Shown here piece after piece: positions 1 through 9,300 of a stretch of DNA of 64,000 nucleotides. Source of the DNA: Mucilaginibacter frigoritolerans (GTDB lineage: Bacteria > Bacteroidota > Bacteroidia > Sphingobacteriales > Sphingobacteriaceae). The translations under genes and the position numbers were made by a program. The notes under the pieces are model-generated. The model was not told the origin of the DNA. It saw nothing but the letters and a program-made list of their open reading frames with translations, and made no database searches. Location: assembly GCF_007830615.1 (NCBI RefSeq), contig NZ_VLLI01000017.1, positions 54,251 to 118,250 of the forward strand, in the 5' to 3' direction. Position 1 is the first letter of the stretch, and each line of letters begins with the position of its first letter.

Positions 1-38
1 GCCAATGGTTCATCATCAATAATTACACAGTTGATCAT
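1..38 (-). CDS. LytTR-type response regulator, N-terminal fragment (cut by window edge)
   Basis: Only the first codons are inside the window. Read on the minus strand from an ATG at 38 they give MINCVIIDDEPLA, the typical start of a receiver domain: a hydrophobic beta strand followed by the acidic pair that binds Mg near the phospho-acceptor. The ATG lies 23 bases after the stop of the LytS-type kinase gene, so the two form a kinase/regulator operon. The LytTR output domain is inferred from the kinase type and cannot be seen here. Confidence 0.75.
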   Translation of the reverse strand, partial: MINCVIIDDEPL

Positions 39-61
39 TTATTTTCTGTATTATGAAAAAA

Positions 62-1186
62 TCAGGCCATCAATTGCATAGAGTGGTTTACTTCCAATTC
101 AGACAATTTTAATAAAAAGTTAATCAAAAAGCTTTCCGTGTTGTTTTGTATGGCCAATTCATATTGCTCCGGATAAATCAGGTCAAGCCTCCTTTTTACA
201 TTTTTTAAACCGATTCCGCCATAGTTAACCACTTCAGATCGTTCATCCTGGGTGGTGCTGTTACTGATATTAACATCCAGTTGCTTATCCTTAATTAAGA
301 TGCGGATATTGATCCAGTTAAGTTTCCCCTTGTGTTTGGAAACATGTTTAAATGCATTTTCAACAAAAGTCATTAATATAAACGGAGCTATACCCAGGTT
401 ATCCGGATAATCACCTTCGGTAGTAAAACTTACTTCCAGGTCGGGGTTTTGACGGAGTTTCTCCAGTTCAATAAAGTTCTCCAAATAAGCTATTTCTTTG
501 GTTAAGGGTATCTGCTGATCATTGCATTCATACAATTGATGCCGCAATAATTCGGAAAATTTAGCCAGCGAGGCAGATGCCATATCCGGGTTTTTATGGA
601 TAAGGAAAAAAATAGAGTTAATGCTGTTAAACAAAAAATGCGGATTAAACTGGTATTTGAGAAATTTAAGCTCTGTTTCAAGCTTTTCTTTTTCCAATGC
701 CTGTTGCCTTCTTTGGGATTGGACCCAGGTTTTGGTAAGTTTAATACTCATAGCCAAAGTGGTACTGGCAATGGTTGATTGAATAGGATTTTCTTTAAAT
801 AATTGAAGGTAGGGGTATGGCCCCGAAACTCCATAAACACTTTTTACGGTACCGCCATAAAAGAAAGCACTAATGTAATAACCCGGAACAATTAACAAGG
901 CGGTTATTAATATGGTTAAAGCAAGGTAACTTATATAGGCGGTATATCTGCCTTTTTGAAGTATGCGGGGTATAAGGAAATAGAGATTGAAATAAACAGC
1001 TCCTGTTTCCATAAATACATAAAAGAAAAATTTAACCGAAAATGCGGTAAGAAACATTTCGTGAAGGGCATGCAACGGTTCTCCGAGCGATATGGCCCAC
1101 CATATATAATTGTACACTGTCCAAAATGGAAGGTGGTATAATTTGTAACGGATGAACCAGTTTTGTTGGGAGGGAATAAACACCAT
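62..1186 (-). CDS. LytS/YehU-type sensor histidine kinase
   Basis: Membrane sensor kinase that would phosphorylate the response regulator starting at 38. Several hydrophobic segments fill roughly the first 150 residues. A short coiled stretch (QRRQQALEKEKLETELKFLK) leads into the His_kinase motif QFNPHFLFNSIN with the acceptor His near residue 183. An N-box-like LMTFVENAFKH and a glycine-rich GGIGLKNVKRRL ATP-lid motif follow. The open frame extends to a TTG at 1225, but the ATG at 1186 is preferred. Length about 374 residues, usual for the family. It is divergent from the TonB-type receptor at 1419, which is a possible target. The signal sensed is unknown. Confidence 0.9.
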   Translation of the reverse strand: MVFIPSQQNWFIRYKLYHLPFWTVYNYIWWAISLGEPLHALHEMFLTAFSVKFFFYVFMETGAVYFNLYFLIPRILQKGRYTAYISYLALTILITALLIVPGYYISAFFYGGTVKSVYGVSGPYPYLQLFKENPIQSTIASTTLAMSIKLTKTWVQSQRRQQALEKEKLETELKFLKYQFNPHFLFNSINSIFFLIHKNPDMASASLAKFSELLRHQLYECNDQQIPLTKEIAYLENFIELEKLRQNPDLEVSFTTEGDYPDNLGIAPFILMTFVENAFKHVSKHKGKLNWINIRILIKDKQLDVNISNSTTQDERSEVVNYGGIGLKNVKRRLDLIYPEQYELAIQNNTESFLINFLLKLSELEVNHSMQLMA

Positions 1187-1418
1187 AGCTAAAGATAAGG
1201 CTATTGTATGAGATTTATAAATCAACTATTTGAACGGCACGAAATAATTGACCAAATACATTGAATAGATGATAACCAGTTATAACAGCTATTTTTAGCG
1301 TTGATAAATGAAATTTAAGCTCTTTTAGGTATTTGAGCATTTAGCTTCAACCATTGGTCAATCGGTTTTTTATTGAGCAGCAATCCTGTATTCTTTTGCT
1401 GAATCAAAATCAAACCGC

Positions 1419-3878
1419 ATGAAATATTTCCTGATCACCTTATTATTTACAGCTTTTCTGATTCCTGCATTCGGCCAGGTATCGGGGATATTAATTGATA
1501 CAGCCAATCGTCCTGTTGCATTTGCTACAGTTAGTTTAATGAAAAGTAATATCCAGGTCAGTACCTTGTTAAGCGATGAAAAAGGAGCATTTCAATTGGA
1601 TGGTGTTATATCCGGGAATTATCAATTAAAGGTATCTATGGTTGGCTATCAAACATGGCTCTCATCCATTATTGAAGTGAGCGCAATGCAGCGGAAAATT
1701 GACTTGGGACGTATCGTTTTAAAAGAAAATAAACAGCAATTGGGAGAAGTGGTGATCCGTGCAAACAAACCTGCAGTTGAACAACAGGCTGGCGGCCTTA
1801 CGGTAAATGTTCAAAATAGCATTTTAACTAAAGGCAGCTCTGCTTTGCAAGTGTTGCAGCAATCGCCGGGAGTAGTGTTAAATCCTTCTAATAACACGAT
1901 AGCTTTAAATGGAAAGCCGGGCGTAAATGTGATGATTGATGGCAAATTACTTCGTTTATCTCCTGATCAGTTAGTGAGCATGCTCAGTGGGATGAGTGCA
2001 GATAATATTGAAAAAATTGAACTGCTGAATACGCCACCCGCTAATTATGATGCTGAAGGCAATGCAGGTTTGATTAACATAGTTACCAAAAAAAATAAAA
2101 GAAAGGGAACAAACGGCTCTTTAACAGCTACGGCGGGATATGGTGTGGGCGAAAAAGCTTCGGCTGCTGTAAGTGTTAATCATAATAGCGGAAATATTAA
2201 CTGGTATAGTAATTATTCGTATCAGCACGACCGGAGTTATGATAAGATATTTGCCGATGGTACTGAAAATGTAGGCGTTGTAGGAGGCCCTGTAACTTTT
2301 AATTATACGGGTTTAGGTAAACCACTCACCAATGATGAAAGTGCAAGCGGAGGTGTAGATATACATCTTAACCCGAAAACTACTGTTGGTGGTAACTTTT
2401 ATTATTCATTTGGGCAATATGATCAAATAGATAATAATTACGGTTTTTATGCATTGAAGCCCGATTCGGTATTAGTGTTTAATTCTCATATTACAGGCAT
2501 CAATCACGCAAATAACCTGATGAGTAGTTTGTACTGGGAAAGAACTATCAGTAAAACAGAAAAGATCAGGGCTGATGCAGATTACCTCGCATATCATACC
2601 AACATAACAAATAATGTACAAAGCAGCTTTCTCAATAATCAGGGAAAAACAGCAGGAGCGGGCGATAGTTTATATTCACCCTTACAAAGAAGCCTTGCAA
2701 ATACTTTAATACAAGTTGGTGTTGCTAAAGTAGATTACTCCGGGCAGCTTAATGCCAAATGGAAAATAGAAAGCGGTATAAAAGGAACGTATACGCATAC
2801 TTCAAGCAGTTCGGGCATTGAAAACCTGGTGGATGGGCAATGGATAGCCAACAGCGTTGGACTTGACGGGGATTTGGCTTATAACGAAACGATAGGTGCG
2901 GTTTATGCCATGTTAACAGCCCAGTTAGATACGGCAACCAACCTGGTAATTGGTGGCCGGTACGAGTATTCGCGAAATGTTACGGAGCCAGGTACAAGTG
3001 CCCTTTATGCTATTGACCGAAAGTTGGGCATGCTTTTTCCTGATATTGTTTTTTCAAAAAAGCTGAGTGCTGATGCCGGGTGGCAGCTATCCTATACCAG
3101 CCGCATCAGCAGGCCTTCTTATAATGATCTGGCTGCTTTTGTAACTTATAATGACCCGGTATCTGTTTTTACAGGTAACCCCATGTTATTACCAACGGTA
3201 AGTCATAATTTGAAGTTCGGTTTTAATAAATCGGGGTACTTATTCTCATTATTGGTAAGCAGGGATGATCATCCCATTCTGGAAACACAGATTACTACCG
3301 GCAGTACTCCGGGTTTGGTTTACCTGCGGCCTGAGAATGCCGACTGGCAAAACAGTATAACCTTACAAGCCACCATTCCGGTAAAAATAAGCGATTGGTG
3401 GAACATGAGTTATACCATTACCGGCGGCCCTAAACAATATAGGGTAAGTTATACACCGCAAGCATTTGAAAAAGCATATTTGAGCGGCACATTTAATTTT
3501 ACGGAGACATTCAGTTTACCAAAACATTTCTCGGCAGAGCTTTCCGGATATTATAATTCACCATCGTATTATGGTAATTTCAGCTCAAATTCAAATAGTA
3601 TGATTAATTTGGGTTTTAAAAAGGAGCTTGAAAATAATGGAGGAACCTTTCAATTATCTGTTTCAGACCTCCTTAATGATGCTAACTACCGTAGTAAACT
3701 AGGCGAGCTTACCAGGGATGCTTTTTCTTCCAGTGCAAGTGTAGGATATTTGGCTGAAACCAGTCGCGTTCCTGTATTTAAACTTACCTATTACCGGTCA
3801 TTTGGATCTTCGGCCAGTAAGAAATCCAATAAAACAGGTGAGGGAACAGAAGAGGAACAACGGCGACTTGGGAATTAA
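1419..3878 (+). CDS. TonB-dependent receptor-like outer membrane protein (CarboxypepD_reg + OMP_b-brl_3)
   Basis: Outer-membrane barrel of 819 residues. A signal peptide (MKYFLITLLFTAFLIPAFGQ) precedes a carboxypeptidase-regulatory-like beta-sandwich (about 20-105, with GILIDTANRPVAFATVSL and GYQ motifs). A plug domain follows at about 120-230 (KPAVEQQAGGLTVNVQNS, VMIDGK, IEKIELLNTPPANYDAEGNAG), then a long barrel with alternating aromatic strands. This architecture is the OMP_b-brl_3 subgroup rather than SusC: no SusD partner follows. Substrate unknown. The C-terminal tail (KKSNKTGEGTEEEQRR) is charged and lacks the usual final aromatic. It stands divergent to the LytS-type kinase, so signal-controlled expression is a fair inference. 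Confidence 0.88.
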   Translation: MKYFLITLLFTAFLIPAFGQVSGILIDTANRPVAFATVSLMKSNIQVSTLLSDEKGAFQLDGVISGNYQLKVSMVGYQTWLSSIIEVSAMQRKIDLGRIVLKENKQQLGEVVIRANKPAVEQQAGGLTVNVQNSILTKGSSALQVLQQSPGVVLNPSNNTIALNGKPGVNVMIDGKLLRLSPDQLVSMLSGMSADNIEKIELLNTPPANYDAEGNAGLINIVTKKNKRKGTNGSLTATAGYGVGEKASAAVSVNHNSGNINWYSNYSYQHDRSYDKIFADGTENVGVVGGPVTFNYTGLGKPLTNDESASGGVDIHLNPKTTVGGNFYYSFGQYDQIDNNYGFYALKPDSVLVFNSHITGINHANNLMSSLYWERTISKTEKIRADADYLAYHTNITNNVQSSFLNNQGKTAGAGDSLYSPLQRSLANTLIQVGVAKVDYSGQLNAKWKIESGIKGTYTHTSSSSGIENLVDGQWIANSVGLDGDLAYNETIGAVYAMLTAQLDTATNLVIGGRYEYSRNVTEPGTSALYAIDRKLGMLFPDIVFSKKLSADAGWQLSYTSRISRPSYNDLAAFVTYNDPVSVFTGNPMLLPTVSHNLKFGFNKSGYLFSLLVSRDDHPILETQITTGSTPGLVYLRPENADWQNSITLQATIPVKISDWWNMSYTITGGPKQYRVSYTPQAFEKAYLSGTFNFTETFSLPKHFSAELSGYYNSPSYYGNFSSNSNSMINLGFKKELENNGGTFQLSVSDLLNDANYRSKLGELTRDAFSSSASVGYLAETSRVPVFKLTYYRSFGSSASKKSNKTGEGTEEEQRRLGN

Positions 3879-3941
3879 TATTCCAGAGTGCTAAATAAAA
3901 TCACGAAAACTTTTTAGGTGATGCTTTGTTGAGTGCTATAC

Positions 3942-3963
3942 TGATTATAGATAGCTATAATCA
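3942..3963. promoter_or_regulatory. Inverted repeat in the 5' region of the OmpA-like gene
   Basis: TGATTATAG (3942-3950), a 4-base loop ATAG, and CTATAATCA (3955-3963) form a perfect 9-bp hairpin 23 bases before the start codon at 3987. It has no U-run, so it is not an obvious terminator. It could be a 5'-UTR stability element or an operator. Confidence 0.5.
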
Positions 3964-3986
3964 ATTCATTTACAAATTTCACTACA

Positions 3987-4868
3987 ATGAAGATTAAAGT
4001 AATTTTGCCCGTACTACTGCTTTTGGCAGTTGCATTTCAAAGCTGTGTAAGTAATAAAAAATATGCTGCACTGCAATCAGATTATAACAAATCAATTGAT
4101 ACTAACCGTAACCTGAAACAAAGCTGGCAGGTTACCCAGCAGGAGCTGGCGGTATCAAATAACCAGGTAAAAAGCCTTCAGGATCAAATTGCCCAGGCGC
4201 AAAACAATTCACTTGCTTTACAGGATGCGCTAAACAAATGTTTGGCCGGTAATAACCAGGGAAATGTAAATATCTCTAAACTGGTTGATGAGATCAATGC
4301 ATCAAATAAATACATACAGCACCTGGTGAACCTGAAAAATACCAGCGATTCACTGAATATGGTATTAACCACCAACCTAACCCGTTCTTTAACTCCTGAT
4401 GAGGTACAGGGTGTTGATGTTAAAGTATTGAAAGGGGTGGTTTACATATCACTTGCCGATAATATGCTATATAAATCAGGCAGCTATGCTATTTCTGACA
4501 AGGCAGGCGCCACGCTGGCTAAAATTGCCAAGATCATTAATGATTACTCAAGCTATGATGTGCTGATTGAAGGTAATACAGATAATGTACCTATCTCTCA
4601 AACCAATATCCGTAATAATTGGGATTTAAGTACTTTGAGAGCATCCTCAGTAGTACAGGCATTGCAAAATAATTATGGCGTTGATCCTAAGCGATTAACT
4701 GCCGGTGGCCGCGGAGAATATAACCCGATAGCTGATAACAGTACTGATGCCGGAAAATCTCAAAACAGGCGTACACAAATTATTATTACACCAAAATTGG
4801 ATCAGTTTATGGCCCTTATTGGCAAAACACCGGAAACAACGACACCACCTGCCGCGGATCAGAAATAA
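3987..4868 (+). CDS. OmpA/MotB-domain lipoprotein
   Basis: Envelope protein of 293 residues expected to anchor the outer membrane to peptidoglycan. The N-terminus MKIKVILPVLLLLAVAFQSC is a lipoprotein signal with the lipid-accepting Cys at 20. Residues about 25-130 are polar and coiled-coil-like (Gln/Asn/Leu-rich). The OmpA C-terminal domain covers about 155-270: LYKSGSYAISDKAG, an IEGNTDNVPI motif, NWDLSTLRASSVVQAL and the peptidoglycan-contact signature NRRTQIIITP. It has its own terminator downstream and sits alone. Confidence 0.92.
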   Translation: MKIKVILPVLLLLAVAFQSCVSNKKYAALQSDYNKSIDTNRNLKQSWQVTQQELAVSNNQVKSLQDQIAQAQNNSLALQDALNKCLAGNNQGNVNISKLVDEINASNKYIQHLVNLKNTSDSLNMVLTTNLTRSLTPDEVQGVDVKVLKGVVYISLADNMLYKSGSYAISDKAGATLAKIAKIINDYSSYDVLIEGNTDNVPISQTNIRNNWDLSTLRASSVVQALQNNYGVDPKRLTAGGRGEYNPIADNSTDAGKSQNRRTQIIITPKLDQFMALIGKTPETTTPPAADQK

Positions 4869-4887
4869 AAAATAAAAAAGTGAATGG

Positions 4888-4919
4888 ACGCTCTTCGGGA
4901 AACTGAGGGGCGTTTTTTA
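4888..4919 (+). terminator. Intrinsic terminator of the OmpA-like gene
   Basis: ACGCTCTTC (4888-4896) pairs with GAGGGGCGT (4905-4913), allowing three G-U pairs, around an 8-base loop, followed directly by a T-run. Confidence 0.75.
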
Positions 4920-5087
4920 TTAATAGATACTGGCAATATATTGGCTATTTAATATATTTACCACGATAATAAATCAAATAAACCAATTTGTAATAGCTTA
5001 TAAATCTTTATTTAATATTAACAATAATTGAAATTATCCGTATGAAATATATCATACTGTTAATGATAGATCATTTTAGTTAATATA

Positions 5088-5120
5088 TTGTCATTATTGG
5101 CCAATGGTTTGTTATATTTG
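5088..5120 (+). promoter_or_regulatory. Bacteroidota-type promoter for the HAD phosphatase gene
   Basis: TATATTTG (5113-5120) matches the TAnnTTTG -7 element, with a TTG at 5088-5090 about 22 bases upstream. The start codon follows 49 bases later. The rest of the 4920-5169 gap is AT-rich, and I see nothing else in it. Confidence 0.5.
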
Positions 5121-5169
5121 GGTAAATGGCAAACAAAGCCAAATTTAGTATTTACTAAAAAACTGTTTT

Positions 5170-5985
5170 ATGAAACATGGACTTTTGATTGATATGGACG
5201 GTGTAATTTATAGCGGTGAAAATTTGATACAAGGCGCCGATAAATTTATAGCCAGTCTGCTTAAAAATAATATACCTTTTACATTTATGACCAATAACAG
5301 CCAGCGTACGCGTTTGGAAGCGGTGAGGAAATTAAAAAGGCTTGGTATTAATGTTACCGAAGATCACGTATATACCAGTGCAATGGCAACCGGAAAGTTT
5401 TTGGGCGACCAGGGCCCCGGTAGTACTGCTTATGTTTTAGGCGAAGGTGGTTTATTGACCAGCTTGCACGAAAATGGTATTACCCTGGTTGATACAGATC
5501 CTGAATTTGTTGTTTTGGGTGAAGGTAGAAACTTTACGCTGGAAATGGTTCAACGGGCGGTTGATATGATTTTAGGCGGTGCCAAATTTATTACTACTAA
5601 CAGGGACCCTTCGCCGAAGAAACCCGGATGGAATAACCTGGGGATTGCGGCAACTACTGCCATGATTGAAGAGGCCACCGGACGCAAAGCCTTTGTAACA
5701 GGGAAACCAAGCCCGGTAATGATGCGCTCGGCACGCAAATACCTTGGTCTGGAAACCGCAGAGACTACCGTTGTTGGAGATACAATGGAAACCGATATAC
5801 AAGGTGGTGTGCAAATGGGCTATAAAACCATTTTAGTACTGTCGGGTATTGCCCGTAAGGAGGATTTAAGCCATTATGCTTTTAAACCTGATCTGGTGGT
5901 TAGTTCGGTGGAAGAGATTGCATTTCCGTTAAAGTGGTGGGAAAAGGTTAAGGCTGAGCCTGAGGTTATAGATTCAAAGGCTTAA
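5170..5985 (+). CDS. HAD-IIA family hydrolase (NagD-like phosphatase)
   Basis: Cytosolic phosphatase of 271 residues. HAD motif I is LLIDMDGVIYSG with nucleophile and acid/base Asp at 8 and 10. Motif II is TFMTNNSQRTR. The subclass IIA cap lies between motifs II and III. A Lys-containing GKPSP follows near residue 181, and motif IV is VGDTMETDIQGG. These are the hallmarks of NagD/AraL/PLP-phosphatase relatives. The substrate (a sugar phosphate, nucleotide or phosphoglycolate) cannot be told from sequence. A small YdeI-type gene follows after 17 bases and is likely co-transcribed. Confidence 0.9.
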   Translation: MKHGLLIDMDGVIYSGENLIQGADKFIASLLKNNIPFTFMTNNSQRTRLEAVRKLKRLGINVTEDHVYTSAMATGKFLGDQGPGSTAYVLGEGGLLTSLHENGITLVDTDPEFVVLGEGRNFTLEMVQRAVDMILGGAKFITTNRDPSPKKPGWNNLGIAATTAMIEEATGRKAFVTGKPSPVMMRSARKYLGLETAETTVVGDTMETDIQGGVQMGYKTILVLSGIARKEDLSHYAFKPDLVVSSVEEIAFPLKWWEKVKAEPEVIDSKA

Positions 5986-6002
5986 GTTGAAATTATATTA
6001 TT

Positions 6003-6224
6003 ATGCTTAAAAAAGGTGAACATATTGAAGGCACACCAGCCGAATTGCAGATGTTGCTTGATAAAGATGCAGAAGCGAATAAATTTTTTGAAAGCTTATC
6101 AAAATCATACAAGCAAGGTTATTGCGATTGGGTAGGATCTGCCAAACAAGAAGAAACCCGTAAGGTTAGGGCCGATAAAGCGCTGATAATGCTGCAGAAT
6201 AAGCAAAAGACGCTAAAAACGTAA
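6003..6224 (+). CDS. YdeI/OmpD-associated (OmdA) family small protein
   Basis: A 73-residue protein matching the C-terminal helical domain of the YdeI/OmdA family: ELQMLLDKDAEANKFFESLSKSYKQGYCDWVGSAKQ, then EETRKVRADKALIML. In that family the motif normally ends a longer protein; here it stands alone. Function is poorly defined (stress or bacteriocin-tolerance links in the literature). It follows the HAD gene by 17 bases and is closed by the hairpin at 6239-6282. Confidence 0.75.
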   Translation: MLKKGEHIEGTPAELQMLLDKDAEANKFFESLSKSYKQGYCDWVGSAKQEETRKVRADKALIMLQNKQKTLKT

Positions 6225-6238
6225 TTAGTTTTTTATTA

Positions 6239-6282
6239 TAGGGTAAAGCGTTCCATTTCTTATAATGGAATGCTTTACCCTA
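6239..6282. terminator. Strong hairpin between convergent genes
   Basis: A 19-bp stem, 6239-6257 with 6264-6282, containing a single G-U pair and a TCTTAT loop. It lies between convergent genes ending at 6224 (+) and 6343 (-), so it probably terminates both. Confidence 0.8.
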
Positions 6283-6342
6283 TTTAGTTAAACCTCAGAT
6301 CTCACGATTGCGGAACTAAATTCTTTCCGCAAATCATATAAA

Positions 6343-9300
6343 TCATTCACTTCTCAAACTCTTCACCGGGTTAGTCAATGCAGCTTTTATGGCCTGGAAA
6401 CTGATGGTTAACAGGGTGATGATGATAGCTACAATGCCCGAAGCAATGAACACCCATATGCCGATGCTGACGCGGTATGTGTACTTTTGGAGCCAATTAT
6501 GCAGGTAATAGAATGCCACCGGTGAGGCAATAACGCAGCTGATGATAACCAGCACTATAAAATCGCCCGAGAGCAGCAGCCAAACCTGCGCTATTGAAGC
6601 GCCAAGCACCTTGCGGATACCAATCTCCTTGGTTCGCTGCTCGGCAACGTAAGCGGCCAGCCCGAACAGCCCAAGGCAGGATATAAATATGGCCAGACCC
6701 GCGAATACGCCCGCAAGCTTGCCCACCAGCACCTCCAGGTTAAACTTATGCTCGTACTCATCGTTCACGAACTTGTATTGATAGGGGTAAGCAGGGTTAT
6801 ACTTTTCAAACACCTTGCCGATCTTATCTATCGCAGTATGCATATTAACGTTTTTCGCCAGCCGGTACGTCACTACAAACCCAAAGGGGTTATGCCCGAA
6901 TACAGCAGGCTCCACCGGGCTATAAGGAGAATCCATCAACGCGTCTTTTACAACGCCGATAATCCTTACCGGTTTTGTGTTTAAATTGATGGTTATCAGC
7001 TGATTAACCGGGTTTCTCAACCCTATACGCTTAACCATCGCTTCATTTACTATCACATTCAGCGTGTCGCTTTTCCAGTCGCCCGTGAAATTGTGCCCAG
7101 CGGTAAAGGTCATCCCCAAAGTCTTAAAATAGTCCTCAGATATCCATATCGCGCCGATGTTCACATTTTCGTCACCTGCAATTTTGCCCGGCCATTTCTC
7201 CAGAGAAAAATGACTGTACACCTGCGTAGCCGGGGAGGTTGATGAGGCCACGCTCTCCACTAGTCCTGAAGATAGTAGGTCGTTTTTCAAGGCTTCATAT
7301 TGTTGGGAAAGATCGCTATTCATGTCGGTCATCACCAGTCTGTCTGCGCTGTAACCAGTCGGCCGGTTTTTTACGTATTGAATCTGCTGGTAAACGATAA
7401 CGGTACTGATGATCAATGCAATGGAACAGGTAAACTGCACCACTACCAGTACCTTTCTTGGTATTGATGCCCAGCGCCCCATCTGAATGCTTCCCTTCAG
7501 CACCTTAACCGCATTGAAAGATGACAGGTAAAATGCAGGCCGACTGCCTGCTATTAAACCGGTAAACAGCACAAACACGATCATGATACCCCAGAAGCCG
7601 ATATTGTTATATGGAATTTGGACATAGGCACCCGTCAGTGTATTGAATGCAGGCAAAGCTAGCATCACCAGCAGCAAGCTCAGCAGAAACGATATAAAAG
7701 TTATCAGTATGGATTCCATCAAAAACTGGAAAACCAAATCCATCCGCGCCGAGCCGATGGCCTTGCGCACGCCAACTTCCCTCGCCCGCTTCTCAGACCT
7801 GGCCGTTGAAAGATTCATGAAATTGATACAGGCGATGGCCAGTACCAGCATACCAATGATGCTAAACAGACGTACATACTCCACAAAGCCACCAGCCGGT
7901 TTACCGTTCTTGAAATCAGTGATCAGATGCCAGTCTTTTAAAGGATGCAGGATCACCTCTGGTTTTGAAGGTCGCATCTCGGGGCTTCTTTTGTTGACGA
8001 TATCCCTGATCTTCGGTTCGAGCTGCTTGTAGGTTACCCCCGGCTCCAGTGCTACGTACGCTGAAAATGAATTGTAGGTCCACTTGGTGCGGCCTTCTTT
8101 GATCCAGCCCTGGGTGGCTTCGGTGTAAGCAAAAGGTACAAGGTAGTTGAATTGCAGCGTGGCATTTGTCGGAATATCCCTGATAACGCCTGTTACTGTC
8201 ATGTTCTGCGCATTATCAAAGCGGATGGATTTCCCCATCGGATCAGCATCTCCAAACAATGCTTTGGCAGTCGATTCGGTTATGACTATCGAATAAATAT
8301 CCTTTAGGGCTGAATTACCGTTGCCTTTAACAAACGGATATTGAAATATCTTAAAGAAATCCGCACCGACTGATCCTCCGCCCAGGTATAGCTTTTTATC
8401 GCCTACCAACAAGCCGTGGTTCGCTTTACCTACGGCATCAGCTTCAGCCACATATTTTATCCCCGGTATTTCTTTGCGCAGAACATCGGTCAGTGGTAGG
8501 GCAATGGATGTCTGGGTACTTGTGCCGTTGTGCTGGCTGGTAAGGTTCATCTCCACCTGGTACAATTGCTGGTAACCGGGCAGGAAGCGGTCATAAGAAT
8601 ATTGGTTAACTACCCACAGCCCTATGAGCAGCGCCACCGCCATACCGGCGGCCAGGCCTGCAATATTCAGGGCGCTGTAAACTTTGTTGTGCAGCGTGTT
8701 GCGCCACGCCATCTTCAAATAATTACGAAACATATAATTGCGATTTAATTGTTCATAAGACCATACGGGTATGGCTTTGTGACTCGAAATTATCGCTTCG
8801 GAACGGAAATCAGGTTCCAAATCATGATTTGGTCGCTCTTTTTTAAGTCCGCCCTTATATTGAGCAGGGCTTTTCCCTGTAACTTGTTTAAAGGCGCGGT
8901 TAAAAGTAGTTTTTGAGTTAAATCCGCAATCGTACGCAATACCCAAAAGTGTTATCCGGTCATATACAGGGTCCTTCATTTTCCGGGTAATGTCCTGTAT
9001 CCGGAATTCATTAACAAAGTCGTTGAAGTTTTTTCGCAGGCCGGTATTGATGATCCTCGACAATTCATGGATAGAGATACCAAGCTCTTTGGCCAACGAA
9101 TTAAGGCTCAGATCCTCATTGAGGTAAAACCTGTTCGCCTTCATTTGGTGCCGCAGCCAGTATCCTCTTTGTATCAATTTATCTTTTGACGATGGGCTTA
9201 GGCGCAAAAAACTTTTCCCGGCTGTTTTATAAAGATTTTGCCGGGCAGGGTTTTTAACCAGCTGTGCACAGCGATATAAATAAGCGGCAACAGAGATAAA

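Noticed and set aside
7643..8032. Plus-strand 129-codon frame inside the fusion gene
   Set aside because: It lies antisense to conserved FtsX sequence, with no start signal or family resemblance.
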